This document shows, piece after piece, positions 26,183-36,073 of a DNA stretch of 64,000 nt (positions are counted from its first letter, which is position 1; the number at the start of each line of letters is the position of its first letter). The stretch covers positions 17,653 to 81,652 of the forward strand of contig JAAXCW010000010.1 in assembly GCA_013036095.1 (NCBI GenBank), read 5' to 3'. The position numbers and the translations under genes were made by a program. The DNA is from Vulcanimicrobiota bacterium (lineage in GTDB: Bacteria; Vulcanimicrobiota; Vulcanimicrobiia; Vulcanimicrobiales; Vulcanimicrobiaceae). The notes under the pieces are model-generated. The model searched no databases. It worked only from the letters and a program-made list of their open reading frames with translations, and was not told the origin of the DNA.

Positions 26183-28231
26183 ATGGCCGCAGCCATCTTG
26201 CGCGTGGGAATCGACGTCGGAGGCACCTTTACAGATGTAGCCGCTGTCGACGTTGTCACGGGCGAACGGATTTCGCTGAAAGTGAGCTCGACGCCGCAAG
26301 CGCCCGAACTGGGCGTCATCTCAGCCCTCCGCTCCATCATTGCAATGTTTCCGGCGCCTCCGCAGTTCGAGCATATCGCGCACTCGACGACGATCGCCAC
26401 CAACGCGCTCCTCGGGCAGATCCATCTCGAACTGCCGCGCGTCGTTTTTCTCACGACCGCGGGATTCCGCGACGTCATCGAGATCGGGCGGCAAAACCGC
26501 AGCGAAGTCTACAATCTCTTCGTAACGCGTCCGAAACCGCTGGTCGCGCGCGGCGACCGGATCGCGGTACGCGAACGCATCGATCATTGCGGCGAAGTGC
26601 TCGTTGCGCTCGACCAGGATGAGATCGATCGCGTAGTCGAGGCCACGCGCGAGCGTAACCCTGCGTCGATAGCTGTAGGCTTCTTACATTCGTACGTCAA
26701 CGGATCTCACGAACTCGAGCTAGGAGCAGCATTGGCGCGCGCGTTCCCGGAAATTCCCGTAACGCTGTCGTGCGAGATCGATCCCGAGTATCGCGAGTAC
26801 GAACGTTTTTCGACCGCCGTCGTCAATGCCGCGCTGGCGCCGATCGTGGGCGGCTACATCGAACGGCTGACTGCCGCTTTAAGCGATCTGAATATTGCCG
26901 CGCCGCTCTACGTGATGCAAAGCAACGGCGGACTCGCCGACGCGCAACGCATCGCCGCTACACCCGCGGCCATCATCGAAAGCGGCCCCGCAAGCGGAGC
27001 GATCGCGGCTGCGGAGCTTGCGCGCGCCGCCGGAATCGAACGCGCAATTTCATTCGACATGGGCGGCACGAGCGCCAAAGCCGGGACGATTTCGGGCGGC
27101 GCCGTGCAGATTGCAGCCGAGTTCGAAGCTGCCGGTGCGACCCACAGCGGGCGCGGCGTCAAGGGCAGTGGCTATCCGGTTCGCTTTCCCTTTGTCGATT
27201 TGGCCGAGATCAGCGCGGGGGGCGGAACGATCGCGTACGTCGACGAGGCCGGCGCGCTGGGCGTCGGACCGCTTTCCGCCGGCGCGGATCCCGGGCCGGC
27301 ATGCTACGGAATAAGCGAACGGGCCACGGTTACCGACGCCAACGTCGTGCTCGGACGCTTGAATCAAAAGGCGCTGGCGGGCGGAACGTTTCCCATCGAC
27401 GCGCAGCGCTCGCACGCCGCAATCGGAAAGCTGGCGCGCGGCATCGGCCTCTCGACTCCGGAGACGGCCGCCGGAGTCGTGCGCATCGTCGATTCGCAGA
27501 TGGCGCGCGTGCTTCACATCGTCACGACCGAGCGCGGGCTCGATCCGCGCGATTTTGCGTTGGTGGCGTTTGGCGGAAACGGACCGCTTCACGCGTGCGC
27601 GCTCGCGGCCGAACTCGGCATCGCGCGGATCGTCATTCCGAAAAGCCCGGGCGTTTTTTCAGCGCATGGTTTATTGGCAGCCCCGCTGCAAACGTCGCTC
27701 GTGCGATCCGTACTCCGCGTCGCCGATCTCACGAAGGCGCAGCTCGCCAGCATTTTCGAGGAGCTGGAAACGCAAGCGCGGTCGGCGCTCCGGGCGCAGG
27801 GCGCGGCAAACGGAAGGCTTTCAATGCGACGCACTTTTGACGCGCGTTATCAAGGCCAAAGCTTCGAGCTCGAGGTCGAGGGCAGCGAGCATGCCGCGCG
27901 ATCGTTTCACAACGAACATCGCCGGCGCTACGGCTATTGCGTCGAAGACGAACCCGTCGAGATCGTGAGCGCACGCTTGACCGCGACCGCGGCATTGGCC
28001 ACGCTTCCGCGCGTGCCGCAAGGAACTCCGCACGGCGCTGCCGCGGCGTCGCGCGATGTGTGGCTCGACGGGCGATACGCACCGGCGTCCGTGCACGATC
28101 GCGCGACCTTATCCGAGGGATCGTCCACTACCGGCCCGGCACTGATAGAGGAAGCCAACAGTTGTACGTACGTTGCTCCCGGCTGGAAAGCTCGCGTCGA
28201 GGATTCGGCGCTCCTTCTCAAGAGATCGTGA
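26183..28231 (+). CDS. hyuA: Hydantoinase/oxoprolinase subunit A (HyuA family)
   Basis: 682 residues. It begins RVGIDVGGTFTDVAAVD with the actin-like ATP-binding phosphate loop. It continues with HSTTIATNALL, DMGGTSAKAG, the EISAGGGTIAYVD block, and VAFGGNGPLHACALA. Family members use ATP to open cyclic amides such as hydantoins or 5-oxoproline, acting with a B subunit. HyuB follows with a GTGA overlap. The gene diverges from the imuA operon. Confidence 0.9.
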   Translation: MAAAILRVGIDVGGTFTDVAAVDVVTGERISLKVSSTPQAPELGVISALRSIIAMFPAPPQFEHIAHSTTIATNALLGQIHLELPRVVFLTTAGFRDVIEIGRQNRSEVYNLFVTRPKPLVARGDRIAVRERIDHCGEVLVALDQDEIDRVVEATRERNPASIAVGFLHSYVNGSHELELGAALARAFPEIPVTLSCEIDPEYREYERFSTAVVNAALAPIVGGYIERLTAALSDLNIAAPLYVMQSNGGLADAQRIAATPAAIIESGPASGAIAAAELARAAGIERAISFDMGGTSAKAGTISGGAVQIAAEFEAAGATHSGRGVKGSGYPVRFPFVDLAEISAGGGTIAYVDEAGALGVGPLSAGADPGPACYGISERATVTDANVVLGRLNQKALAGGTFPIDAQRSHAAIGKLARGIGLSTPETAAGVVRIVDSQMARVLHIVTTERGLDPRDFALVAFGGNGPLHACALAAELGIARIVIPKSPGVFSAHGLLAAPLQTSLVRSVLRVADLTKAQLASIFEELETQARSALRAQGAANGRLSMRRTFDARYQGQSFELEVEGSEHAARSFHNEHRRRYGYCVEDEPVEIVSARLTATAALATLPRVPQGTPHGAAAASRDVWLDGRYAPASVHDRATLSEGSSTTGPALIEEANSCTYVAPGWKARVEDSALLLKRS

Positions 28232-29826
28232 CTTCGCAGCTCGATCCGATTACCGTCGAAGTGATCAAGAACTCGCTGATCTATGCGAGCGAAGAGATGG
28301 GCGTCGCCCTGCGCAACAGCGCTTACTCTCCCAATATCAAGGAACGGCTCGACCACTCGTGCGCCCTCTTCGATCGCGACGCGCGGCTGATCGCGCAGGC
28401 CGAGCACATTCCCGTTCACTTGGGTTCGCTTCCCTGGGGATTGCTCCGCACCGTCGAGATCATCGTGCGCGACACGGGCGCGCCGGAAGAGGGCGAGATG
28501 TGGGTCGTCAACGATCCCTATATTTCCGGAACGCACCTCAACGACGTCACCGTTATCCGTCCTATCTTTTTCCGCGGCGCACTCGCCGGATATGCCGCCA
28601 ATAAAGCGCACCATACCGATGTGGGCGGAATGGTTCCGGGATCGATGTCCGCCGGCGCGCCCGATCTCTTTGCGGAAGGCCTGGTCGTCCCGCCAATGCG
28701 GCTGGTCGTGCACGACCGTAACGTCGCCGCGACGATCGCCCTGTTCCGCGCAAACTCGCGCACGCCCGACGCGCGGAGCGGCGATCTTCGGGCACAGACC
28801 GCCGGCAACTACACGGGCGAACGGCGTTTTCAGGAGCTCTGCGAACGGTACGGCATCGAGACGCTGCGCGCGGCGATCGACAAGGTTCTCGACCAAAGTG
28901 AAATGCGCATGCGTTCCGCGCTCGGCCGCATGCGCCAAGGAACGTTCGAGAGCGAAGACGTCTTGGAGGATCTCGACGGCAGCCCTTCGATCCGCATCGC
29001 TCTGCGTCTCACGCTGAAAAACGGGAGCGCGCACTTCGATTACGGCGGCACTGCGCCGCAGCTGCCGTTTCCAATGAATGCCGTCTACGGCGTAACACTC
29101 TCGGGCGTTTACTACGCGCTGCGTGCCGTTACCGATGCCGCAATTCCGATGAACGAGGGATGTTTCCGCCCGGTTTCCGTCGACGTTCCGGAAGGCTCGC
29201 TCCTCAATCCCCGGCGGCCCGCCGCGGTGGGCGGCGGCAACGTGGAGACGAGTACGCGCAATGCGGACGTCGTGCTCGGCGCGCTCGCGCAAGCCGCGCC
29301 CGACCGCGTTCCGGCGCAAAGCGGCGGAACGATGACCAACGTCATGATCGGTGGGACGCGCGCCGACGGCACGCCGTGGGCTTTCTACGAGACGAACGGA
29401 TGCGGGATGGGCGCGCGTCCCGGCATGAACGGGATTGACGCAATTCAGTGTCACATGACGAACACGCTAAACACGCCTATCGAAGCGATCGAGCGCGATT
29501 ACCCGCTGCGTGTTACGCGGTATGAAATCGTTGAGGGTACGGGCGGAGACGGACGTTTCAAAGGCGGGAACGGACTCGTTCGCGCGCTCCGGCTCACCCA
29601 GGGCAGTGCGCGCGTTTCACTGCTCTCCGAACGGCATACGGTCGAACCGCGCGGAACCGGCGGCGGAAAGAACGGCGCATGCGGGCGGCACACCCTCGTG
29701 CATGCCGACGGAACGGAAGAATCGCTTCCTGCAAAGACGACGTTTGAATTCGAAGCGGAAGAGATGCTGGAAGTGCAGACGCCGGGTGGGGGCGGTTTAG
29801 GGAACGTGACCTCCGCAAAGCGGTAG
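28228..29826 (+). CDS. hyuB: Hydantoinase/oxoprolinase subunit B (HyuB family)
   Basis: 532 residues from GTG 28228, which overlaps the hyuA stop (GTGA). It has the family opening DPITVEVIKNSLIYASEEM, the NDPYISGTHLNDV segment with likely metal/substrate residues, the NKAHHTDVGGMVPGSM block, and the glycine-rich tail QTPGGGGLGN. It forms a complex with HyuA. The particular substrate (N-methylhydantoin, 5-oxoproline or other) cannot be told from sequence. Confidence 0.92.
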   Translation: MTSQLDPITVEVIKNSLIYASEEMGVALRNSAYSPNIKERLDHSCALFDRDARLIAQAEHIPVHLGSLPWGLLRTVEIIVRDTGAPEEGEMWVVNDPYISGTHLNDVTVIRPIFFRGALAGYAANKAHHTDVGGMVPGSMSAGAPDLFAEGLVVPPMRLVVHDRNVAATIALFRANSRTPDARSGDLRAQTAGNYTGERRFQELCERYGIETLRAAIDKVLDQSEMRMRSALGRMRQGTFESEDVLEDLDGSPSIRIALRLTLKNGSAHFDYGGTAPQLPFPMNAVYGVTLSGVYYALRAVTDAAIPMNEGCFRPVSVDVPEGSLLNPRRPAAVGGGNVETSTRNADVVLGALAQAAPDRVPAQSGGTMTNVMIGGTRADGTPWAFYETNGCGMGARPGMNGIDAIQCHMTNTLNTPIEAIERDYPLRVTRYEIVEGTGGDGRFKGGNGLVRALRLTQGSARVSLLSERHTVEPRGTGGGKNGACGRHTLVHADGTEESLPAKTTFEFEAEEMLEVQTPGGGGLGNVTSAKR

Positions 29827-30579
29827 CGCCTTCACGACCAAATCCGCGGCGTGACCTTCGCTCGATTGCAGCATCTGCTGATATTGCCCTATCGCGTTAT
29901 CGAAAACGTCGAGCGGGTTATGTCCTATGACCATCCCCGTCTCTTGCAGCGCCGGATCTGCCGCTTGCTGCGGCGTATTGCGGACGCCGGCATTGAGAAT
30001 CTCCGACGGCGGCGGTGTCGGCGCGGCGCCCACAGATTGCGCGCTCTGGGGACCGGTTCCACCTTGAGCCTTGGGAATTTCGCGCGTCTGCGTGAGTTTG
30101 AGCGCTTCGCTGCCTGCCGCTTGCATCTGACCGAGCTGCTCGGTATCTACGAAACCGCTGATGACATCGAGCGCGCGCTTCTGTTGCTGCACGACCTGTT
30201 GCAAATACGCGCGTATTTCGAGGAGCTGCCGGTCTGAATCAGATATCGCGCGCCTGGGAAAGACGAAAGGATCGTTGAGCAACCTCTCGATCGCGGCGGT
30301 ATTTTGAACGAGCGGCGTTATCAGGCGCTCGATGCGCGAGACCTGGAGATCTTTTGAGATGCCGCTAGTAGCGGAGGCCTTCACATATCCGCGCAGCAAC
30401 GGACGGCTTTGCGCGATCGTGTTGTCGTTTTGTAAAACCTTGCCGATTGCGGGACCGATGTTTTGCCGCAAGCCCGTGCAGAGCGGCGAAACGTGCAAGT
30501 GCTCAATCGTCTTGAGGGGCGTGGCAGCCGGTGCCGGAGCAGCGAGCGAGACCACCAATGCGAGCGTCGTCGTCCACAT
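29797..30579 (-). CDS. Secreted protein of unknown function
   Basis: 260 residues with a signal peptide (MWTTTLALVVSLAAPAPAATP). The mature protein is helical, with coiled-coil-like stretches (QLLEIRAYLQQVVQQQKRALDVISGF), and has cysteines near each end (PLCTGL and LPLCGG) that could form a disulfide. It overlaps the 3' end of hyuB by 30 bases on the opposite strand. I recognise no family. Confidence 0.6.
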   Translation of the reverse strand: MWTTTLALVVSLAAPAPAATPLKTIEHLHVSPLCTGLRQNIGPAIGKVLQNDNTIAQSRPLLRGYVKASATSGISKDLQVSRIERLITPLVQNTAAIERLLNDPFVFPRRAISDSDRQLLEIRAYLQQVVQQQKRALDVISGFVDTEQLGQMQAAGSEALKLTQTREIPKAQGGTGPQSAQSVGAAPTPPPSEILNAGVRNTPQQAADPALQETGMVIGHNPLDVFDNAIGQYQQMLQSSEGHAADLVVKALPLCGGHVP

Positions 30580-30603
30580 GCCCCTTTTTACGCCGCGAGC
30601 GGC

Positions 30604-32670
30604 TTACGTTCCCTTATCCGCGCCGAAATAGTGCACGACTTTGAAGATCAGCTGCGGTGAAGTGGAGAATGCGCTTGCATCTCCGTACACGAGGTATATC
30701 TCGTTGTGCTCCAGCAGCTTATGGTAGGCAAACGAAAGATTCCAGCCGCTGGAAAACGACGGCGTTTGCGCGAGATCGAGCACAGGCGAAAAGCCGATGA
30801 TGCGGCGGACGCCCACCGCGAACGACTCGTTCAAACCGCTTTGGTATGAATAGCTCAGACGTTCTAGCCATTGGGTGTACGTTTTTCCGCTATCAAGGTG
30901 CTGGGCGGTGTCGTTGGCCTGAACCGTGACCGAGGCGCGGTTGCCGACGCGGATGACGCTGCTGCGGGCCCATGACGCGATGCGTCCCGGCCCGAATCTG
31001 CCGCTGTCGTACTCGATGAACGTCGGATACGCCGTCGTGCTGCGCCAGCCAAAACCGCGCGAGTTTATCGTGATCGGCGCAAAAACGCCGTTGCCGAGCA
31101 GCAGGTATGACGAGCCCGTGTTGGCCCAGAGTTCTACGAAGTTCTTGGTGAGTAAGTCGAAACCGAGATTGTTGTCGGTCTGGTTGAGGGCGCCATTGGT
31201 TCCGTGATACCGGTCGATCGAACCGTAGACCTGGATCCACTTGAAGGCGCTTTTGCCCGAATAGTTCCACTGCTTCCAAAGATTGAGATTGTAGCCGGCG
31301 ATTCCCGGATGCGAGACAATACCGTCAAAGGGATTGTAGTACGTCCCAATCTTCCGGATGCTGAAGCCGGCGAAGAGATTCGGCGGCTCGTAGCCGATCC
31401 CGAAATCGGAGCGTTTGTTGTCGTTGTTGTCCAGTACCGCCGTGCCGCGGTCGTAGCCCCAATTATAGTAAGCGAACAAGTCCGAGTGGTTGTTGTAGGT
31501 GACGCCGTCTGTGACGGTGACATCGTTGAAGCCCGGCATGCTCACGGCGACGCGCTGCGTCGCGATCTGTACGCGACGGTTGGGCGTCTTGTAATAGAAC
31601 GATTGCGCGTTGTCGTTACGGCCAACGCCGGCGGCGTCGAAACCAGCGAAATTGAAGCGCCCTTCTTTGCCTTCGATTGCATAGCCGTCTCGCGGCGTCG
31701 GGATGGCGGGCGTATAGAGCTCCTGTATTCCGGGACATCCCGTGCACGAGAATGGGTTATAAAAGTTCGCTCCCTGCGTGAAGAACGGCCGGACCTCGCT
31801 AAAGAACCGCCTGAACGCAGTCGGCGAGATGCTCTGCTGATCTTTTTCCACGTTGGAGTAGTCCGGGTGCAGCGTTGCGACAAACGTCGTGCTGGAATCC
31901 AGCGGGATCGAGAGGTCGGCGCCCGCGCGCGACGTGCTGCCGCCAATCGAGCGCGAAGCGAGGGAGCCCAGTCCGTACAGCGCGATGCGGCTCTTCGGAC
32001 GCGTGCTTCCGACGGTCGGAATTCCGGCCAGGCGGCCGGCAAAGGTCACATCGTTGAAGTTTGTGTCGCTGGCGGTTCCGCGCCAGACTAAATTTTCGCG
32101 CGTTGCCGGCGATAGCCGAATAAACTGTACGAGCCAAACCTTGCCGGCGCCGCGCATTCCGGAGAGCGGAATCTTCATCGTCACCGTGTAGCCGCCTGAG
32201 GTAATCTTTCCGGCCGACGTCCAATTTGGTTCGTATGAATTATTTTCGGTTGAAAACTGGTAATGCGTACCGATCGGGGTTGAGGTGAACTTGTACATAA
32301 AGCCTTGGTCGCCGCCCGGCCACAGATCAACCTGAACTTCGTCATCGGTGTCCATGCCGACACCGTTCGTGTGTTCTTGCGCACTGATGGGCGCCGTGGT
32401 TTTTACGTCGAACGCGACGTAGAGAAACTTGCCGTCCGTCAGAACGTAGGCGATTGTCGGCTGTTTCGCCGGCTGGTGGAAATTGACGTCGTAACCGAGG
32501 CTCGCCGTGGCAGCTTTTTGCCATAGCGGATCGCTCAGCGTGCCGTCCATAGCGGGCGCCGACGTAACCACGGGAACCGTGAGCACGTCTTGTGCGGGTG
32601 CCGGTTCGATGGCGGAGGCCGTCCCGGATGCAAATGCGGCAAGGATCGCCGCGGCGAGCAACGCTTTCAT
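30604..32670 (-). CDS. DUF5916 / carbohydrate-binding family 9-like outer-membrane protein
   Basis: 688 residues from ATG 32668-32670, with a signal peptide ending ASA. The first domain has the CBM9-like pattern PAMDGTLSDPLWQKA and VAFDVKTTAPISA, with a carbohydrate-binding-type beta sandwich. The remainder is a long beta-rich region with alternating aromatics, ending VVHYFGADKGT, as expected of an outer-membrane barrel. It supports a diderm envelope. A pentapeptide-repeat gene directly precedes it (one-base gap). Confidence 0.75.
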   Translation of the reverse strand: MKALLAAAILAAFASGTASAIEPAPAQDVLTVPVVTSAPAMDGTLSDPLWQKAATASLGYDVNFHQPAKQPTIAYVLTDGKFLYVAFDVKTTAPISAQEHTNGVGMDTDDEVQVDLWPGGDQGFMYKFTSTPIGTHYQFSTENNSYEPNWTSAGKITSGGYTVTMKIPLSGMRGAGKVWLVQFIRLSPATRENLVWRGTASDTNFNDVTFAGRLAGIPTVGSTRPKSRIALYGLGSLASRSIGGSTSRAGADLSIPLDSSTTFVATLHPDYSNVEKDQQSISPTAFRRFFSEVRPFFTQGANFYNPFSCTGCPGIQELYTPAIPTPRDGYAIEGKEGRFNFAGFDAAGVGRNDNAQSFYYKTPNRRVQIATQRVAVSMPGFNDVTVTDGVTYNNHSDLFAYYNWGYDRGTAVLDNNDNKRSDFGIGYEPPNLFAGFSIRKIGTYYNPFDGIVSHPGIAGYNLNLWKQWNYSGKSAFKWIQVYGSIDRYHGTNGALNQTDNNLGFDLLTKNFVELWANTGSSYLLLGNGVFAPITINSRGFGWRSTTAYPTFIEYDSGRFGPGRIASWARSSVIRVGNRASVTVQANDTAQHLDSGKTYTQWLERLSYSYQSGLNESFAVGVRRIIGFSPVLDLAQTPSFSSGWNLSFAYHKLLEHNEIYLVYGDASAFSTSPQLIFKVVHYFGADKGT

Positions 32671-32671
32671 G

Positions 32672-33502
32672 TCAGGGTCCTTTCGCACCGGTGAGGTTGG
32701 CGTGCGCGACATCGCGCAGCGTCGCCGCATCGAGCGGCGAACAGACGCGCTTGTCGTCATAGCCCGAACGGTCGCCCGGATCGCAAAGCAGCGCGCCGCG
32801 CAGATCGGCTCCGCGCAAATCGGCACCGCGCAGGTTCGTGCAAAAGATCCGCGTACCGATTGTGTAGTTACCCTCGTTCCAATTCGTCTCGTGTCCGCAG
32901 AGCGCGGCCCCGTTCAAGTCCGCGTTTTGAAGATTCACGCGCGAAAAGTTGTCAGCCAGCAACGAGGCTCCGCGTAAACTCGCGCCGCTTAGGTTCGAAT
33001 CCGAAAAATTGCTGCCCGCCGAATGGATGCCTTGCAGATTCTTGCCATGCAGGTCTATGTGGCTCAGATTGCATCCTGCGCAATTCGAAAGGAGCGCGTG
33101 GACTTGCGCATCCGGTAGTCCGTTCAAAAAACTGCCGGAGAGATTGACCCCCGCGAGTTTGATTCCGCCCAGACGCGCGCCGTCGAGTTTGGCGCCGCGA
33201 AGGTCGCAGCCGGCCAACTTTGCGCCCCGGAGATCCGCCCCGCGCAAATCGGCACCACGAAAATCGACACCGGCCAACTCCGCGCCTGAGAAATTCGTGT
33301 TTTGCAGGTTAACGCCGCTCAGATCCACACCCACCCACGAAACTTCGCGCAGGTCGCGTCCGTGGAGGTCGTTGCCGCGCAAGTCGCACCCAACGCACGA
33401 GTGAGGAATTCCCAGCTGCGCGCGCGCAGCGCTCGCGCTGCCGGCGATCAGCGAGCCCGCGATAGCGGCCGCGCCAAGGAGCGTAGCAAGTCGTCTCTTC
33501 AT
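32672..33502 (-). CDS. Secreted pentapeptide-repeat protein
   Basis: 276 residues from ATG 33500-33502. A signal peptide (MKRRLATLLGAAAIAGSLIAG to AARA) is followed by two tracts of A(D/N)LxG pentapeptides (LRGADLRGADLRGAKLAG and related) forming right-handed quadrilateral beta helices. The block around residues 125-150 interrupts them, and Cys pairs (CVGCDL, CAGCNL) recur at the start of each tract. The CxGC-plus-repeat pattern is shared with the tail of the M56 protein at 33578, suggesting common origin and perhaps direct interaction. Confidence 0.85.
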   Translation of the reverse strand: MKRRLATLLGAAAIAGSLIAGSASAARAQLGIPHSCVGCDLRGNDLHGRDLREVSWVGVDLSGVNLQNTNFSGAELAGVDFRGADLRGADLRGAKLAGCDLRGAKLDGARLGGIKLAGVNLSGSFLNGLPDAQVHALLSNCAGCNLSHIDLHGKNLQGIHSAGSNFSDSNLSGASLRGASLLADNFSRVNLQNADLNGAALCGHETNWNEGNYTIGTRIFCTNLRGADLRGADLRGALLCDPGDRSGYDDKRVCSPLDAATLRDVAHANLTGAKGP

Positions 33503-33577
33503 ATTCTCTCTCCGAAAAACTCCGCAAGAAACCAAGCCTGCACGCGCAGGCGCTTAAATCGGCCGGGTTGCCGGGTC

Positions 33578-35662
33578 CTACCTCATGATGTTGATTTTGC
33601 TGCCCGTGATTTGGGTGTGACTCAAGTCCACGTTACGCAGATCGACGCCCGTGAAATCACAACCGTTGAACGACGTTCCCTCGAGATGCGCACCGTCGAA
33701 TTTGGCGTTCTTGAAATCGATGCCGTTGAACGAGGCGTTGCGCATGTCGGCACCGCGCAAGTCCGCCGAACTGAAGTCGTCTCCCGAGGCGGAGATGCCG
33801 CGCAAATCTTGTCCCCGCAGGTTTGCGCCCCGGAAATCGCACCCTTGGCAGTTGGCGAGGATCGAACGAGCCTGCGACGGAGCCAGTTTAGATATCTCGA
33901 TGTCGCAACCGTTGATGTGCGCGCCCGCAAAGTTCGCACCGGTCAAATCGGCTCGCCGCATGTTGCAACCGTTCAGATTTGCGTATCCAAAGTTGACGTC
34001 GCGCAGGTTGGCGCCCGAAAAATCGACGCCGCTCAGATTAGCATACGAGAAATTCGCCCCGTGCAGATCCGCGTTGGAGAAATCCGACCCCGTCAGTGCG
34101 ACGCGCGAGAGGTTGCGCCCGGCCCACTGTACCCCGCTGAAATCGCAGCCCGTGCAAGACCCGTTGAGGTCCGCGACGCGCTTGAGAGTCGATTTGTAAC
34201 CGTACGGCACCTTGTAGCGCATAGCCGGAATATTCAGATCCATTCCCCGCACGTGCACGTTGATCGCCGGCACGTGAACGTCCGTCGCCGGCACATGTAT
34301 CTTCATGGCCGAGACCTGCACGTCGACCATGCCGTCGTGGATCGTCGTGCGCTTGGAGATCGCCGTGTGTTTCTTTACGGCAGGAGCGGTGCGCGGTGCC
34401 GAAGTGGCGGCCGCCACGATCGCAGATGGGAACGCGGCCGGTCGCGCAGGCAGATACTTGTCGCGATAGACGACGGTCGTTTTGGCGGCGGCGGATTTCG
34501 CCGTCACCGGCGCATGCGTGGCCGTTTGTGAAGTGGCCGAAGCGGCGTGAGCTGCGAGCGCGCCGGCCGAAAGTGTGAACGCAAACGATGGAGCGACGTT
34601 TTGCGCGACAAAGAACGTCACGATCAGCGCCGCGGCGACCGCGCCGGCCGGGCCGAACGAAACGCTCGTGCGGACGTTGCGGCCTGCCCGAAGCAGCCTT
34701 TCCACGCGTACCGATAGCCCGCGGCGCGTAAGAAATACGCCCGGAGCCGCAAGTGCACGATGGGGCCACGCCGTGACTTCTGCCATCCGCGTGAGACAGG
34801 TGGCGTAAGGGCGAACGTCGCCGGTCTGGTGCAGCACCCAATCGTCGCACGCGACTTCGCGTTCCACGTCGAGCTGTTGCGCCATGAAGAGGACGGCGGG
34901 ATTGAAGAAAAAGATCGCTTGAATGATGCGCTGCAGTCCGTTGGTCCAGTCGTCGGCGCGGCGCAAATGCGCGAGTTCGTGCAGCGTGATTTGGTCGATC
35001 TCTTTTTCGGAGAGCGTTTCGAGCAGATGCTTTGGAATCAGCACCATAGCGTCGAAAAGACCGACTGCCACGGGAACTTCGATCTGCTCGGAGACGCACA
35101 GGCGCACGTCGCGCGTGCCCTTCTCCGCGCGTGTCCAGCGCGCCAGCTGTTCGCGGTAATCGAGCGAGAGCGGCAGCGCGTCGCGCTTGAGCGCCTCGAG
35201 CTTGAACAGATTGAAAGCCAACCGCATTAACAGGAAGAGCGATGCCGCGAGCCACACGGCGAAGATCGCCAAGGCCAACGCTTCGGGCAGCGCAAAGCGC
35301 AGGCGGCTCGGAAAAGCCGGCGCAAGTGCGGCGGGGCGTGATGCCGTGAGCGCAAGACCGGGCTTGTAGACGACGTGAGCGTTGCGCGCTATCGTCCTTT
35401 GGGATGCTACCGCCGCTTGATGGTGATACGCGGGCGCCCTCTGCACGCTAACCTGCGGGATGGCGGTGACGACCGGAACGACGAGTGCCGCGAGCAGCGC
35501 GACGCACCAAGCGGCGTATCGCGTCGTGGCGTTGATGTTCGGCAGATAGTTTAGCAGCGCCCAAACGGCGAGCGCGAGGATCGCCCCTTCCCATAAACTA
35601 TTGAAGAGGGTTGCGACGGCGATGCGCGCGGCCGGTTCGGCAAGAGCAGCGAGCGCGTGCAT
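33578..35662 (-). CDS. M56 (BlaR1-like) membrane metalloprotease fused to a pentapeptide-repeat domain
   Basis: 694 residues. The N-terminal half has several membrane helices and an M56 peptidase site: HELAHLRRADD (HExxH) with the downstream EREVACDDW glutamate. Residues 350-470 form an Ala-rich stretch with a short repeat (VPATDVHVPAINVHV). Residues 485-694 are pentapeptide repeats with the cysteine motifs CTGCDF and CQGCDF. Classic BlaR1 carries a penicillin-binding sensor there instead. It starts one base after blaI ends, so they are co-transcribed. It presumably cleaves the BlaI-type repressor on receiving a signal. Confidence 0.9.
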   Translation of the reverse strand: MHALAALAEPAARIAVATLFNSLWEGAILALAVWALLNYLPNINATTRYAAWCVALLAALVVPVVTAIPQVSVQRAPAYHHQAAVASQRTIARNAHVVYKPGLALTASRPAALAPAFPSRLRFALPEALALAIFAVWLAASLFLLMRLAFNLFKLEALKRDALPLSLDYREQLARWTRAEKGTRDVRLCVSEQIEVPVAVGLFDAMVLIPKHLLETLSEKEIDQITLHELAHLRRADDWTNGLQRIIQAIFFFNPAVLFMAQQLDVEREVACDDWVLHQTGDVRPYATCLTRMAEVTAWPHRALAAPGVFLTRRGLSVRVERLLRAGRNVRTSVSFGPAGAVAAALIVTFFVAQNVAPSFAFTLSAGALAAHAASATSQTATHAPVTAKSAAAKTTVVYRDKYLPARPAAFPSAIVAAATSAPRTAPAVKKHTAISKRTTIHDGMVDVQVSAMKIHVPATDVHVPAINVHVRGMDLNIPAMRYKVPYGYKSTLKRVADLNGSCTGCDFSGVQWAGRNLSRVALTGSDFSNADLHGANFSYANLSGVDFSGANLRDVNFGYANLNGCNMRRADLTGANFAGAHINGCDIEISKLAPSQARSILANCQGCDFRGANLRGQDLRGISASGDDFSSADLRGADMRNASFNGIDFKNAKFDGAHLEGTSFNGCDFTGVDLRNVDLSHTQITGSKINIMR

Positions 35663-36046
35663 TTACGGACCTTCCTCGTACTGTTCGATGAGCGTCTTGA
35701 GCCGTTGAAGTTCCGCTTCACCCGGGCGTTCGTTCTCGATCAGACGTAGCGCGAGCTCGGCGGATTTGTTTCCAAAGAAACGGTTGAGCAATAGGCCGAC
35801 CGCGGATTGCGCCGCTTCTTCGCGCTCGACGAGCGGTGAATAGACGTACGCGCGCCCCTCTTCTTCGTGGCTCACGTAGCCCTTTTGTTCGAGAATGCGC
35901 ATCGTCGTCAGCACTGTGTTGTAGGCGATCGGCGGCGGCGGAAGCGCTTCGGTCACATCGGCGATGGTGGCGCTGCGCTTTTTCCACAGCACCTCCATGA
36001 GGCGCAACTCGGCCTCAGTCAGCGTCGGGGATTTCTTTCGAGCCAC
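35663..36046 (-). CDS. blaI: BlaI/MecI/CopY-family transcriptional repressor
   Basis: About 127 residues from GTG 36044-36046, five bases after ggagg (a GTG at 36058 is less well placed). The winged-helix domain reads TLTEAELRLMEVLWKKRSATIADVTEAL and NTVLTTMRILEQKGYVSHEEEGRAYVY, then a dimerisation tail. It should bind the inverted repeat at 36074 and be released when the M56 partner is activated. It is the first gene of the blaI-M56 pair. Confidence 0.92.
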   Translation of the reverse strand: MARKKSPTLTEAELRLMEVLWKKRSATIADVTEALPPPPIAYNTVLTTMRILEQKGYVSHEEEGRAYVYSPLVEREEAAQSAVGLLLNRFFGNKSAELALRLIENERPGEAELQRLKTLIEQYEEGP

Positions 36047-36073
36047 AGCAACCTCCACGTGCGATTCAGCGTC

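Noticed and set aside
26770..27840. 356-codon plus-strand frame inside hyuA
   Set aside because: It is an out-of-frame shadow: extremely Arg-rich, low complexity, no family motif, while the hyuA frame carries clear HyuA motifs across the same bases.
34038..35255. 405-codon minus-strand frame inside the M56 gene
   Set aside because: Arg/Ala-rich shadow of the M56-pentapeptide gene on the same strand in another frame, no recognizable domain.
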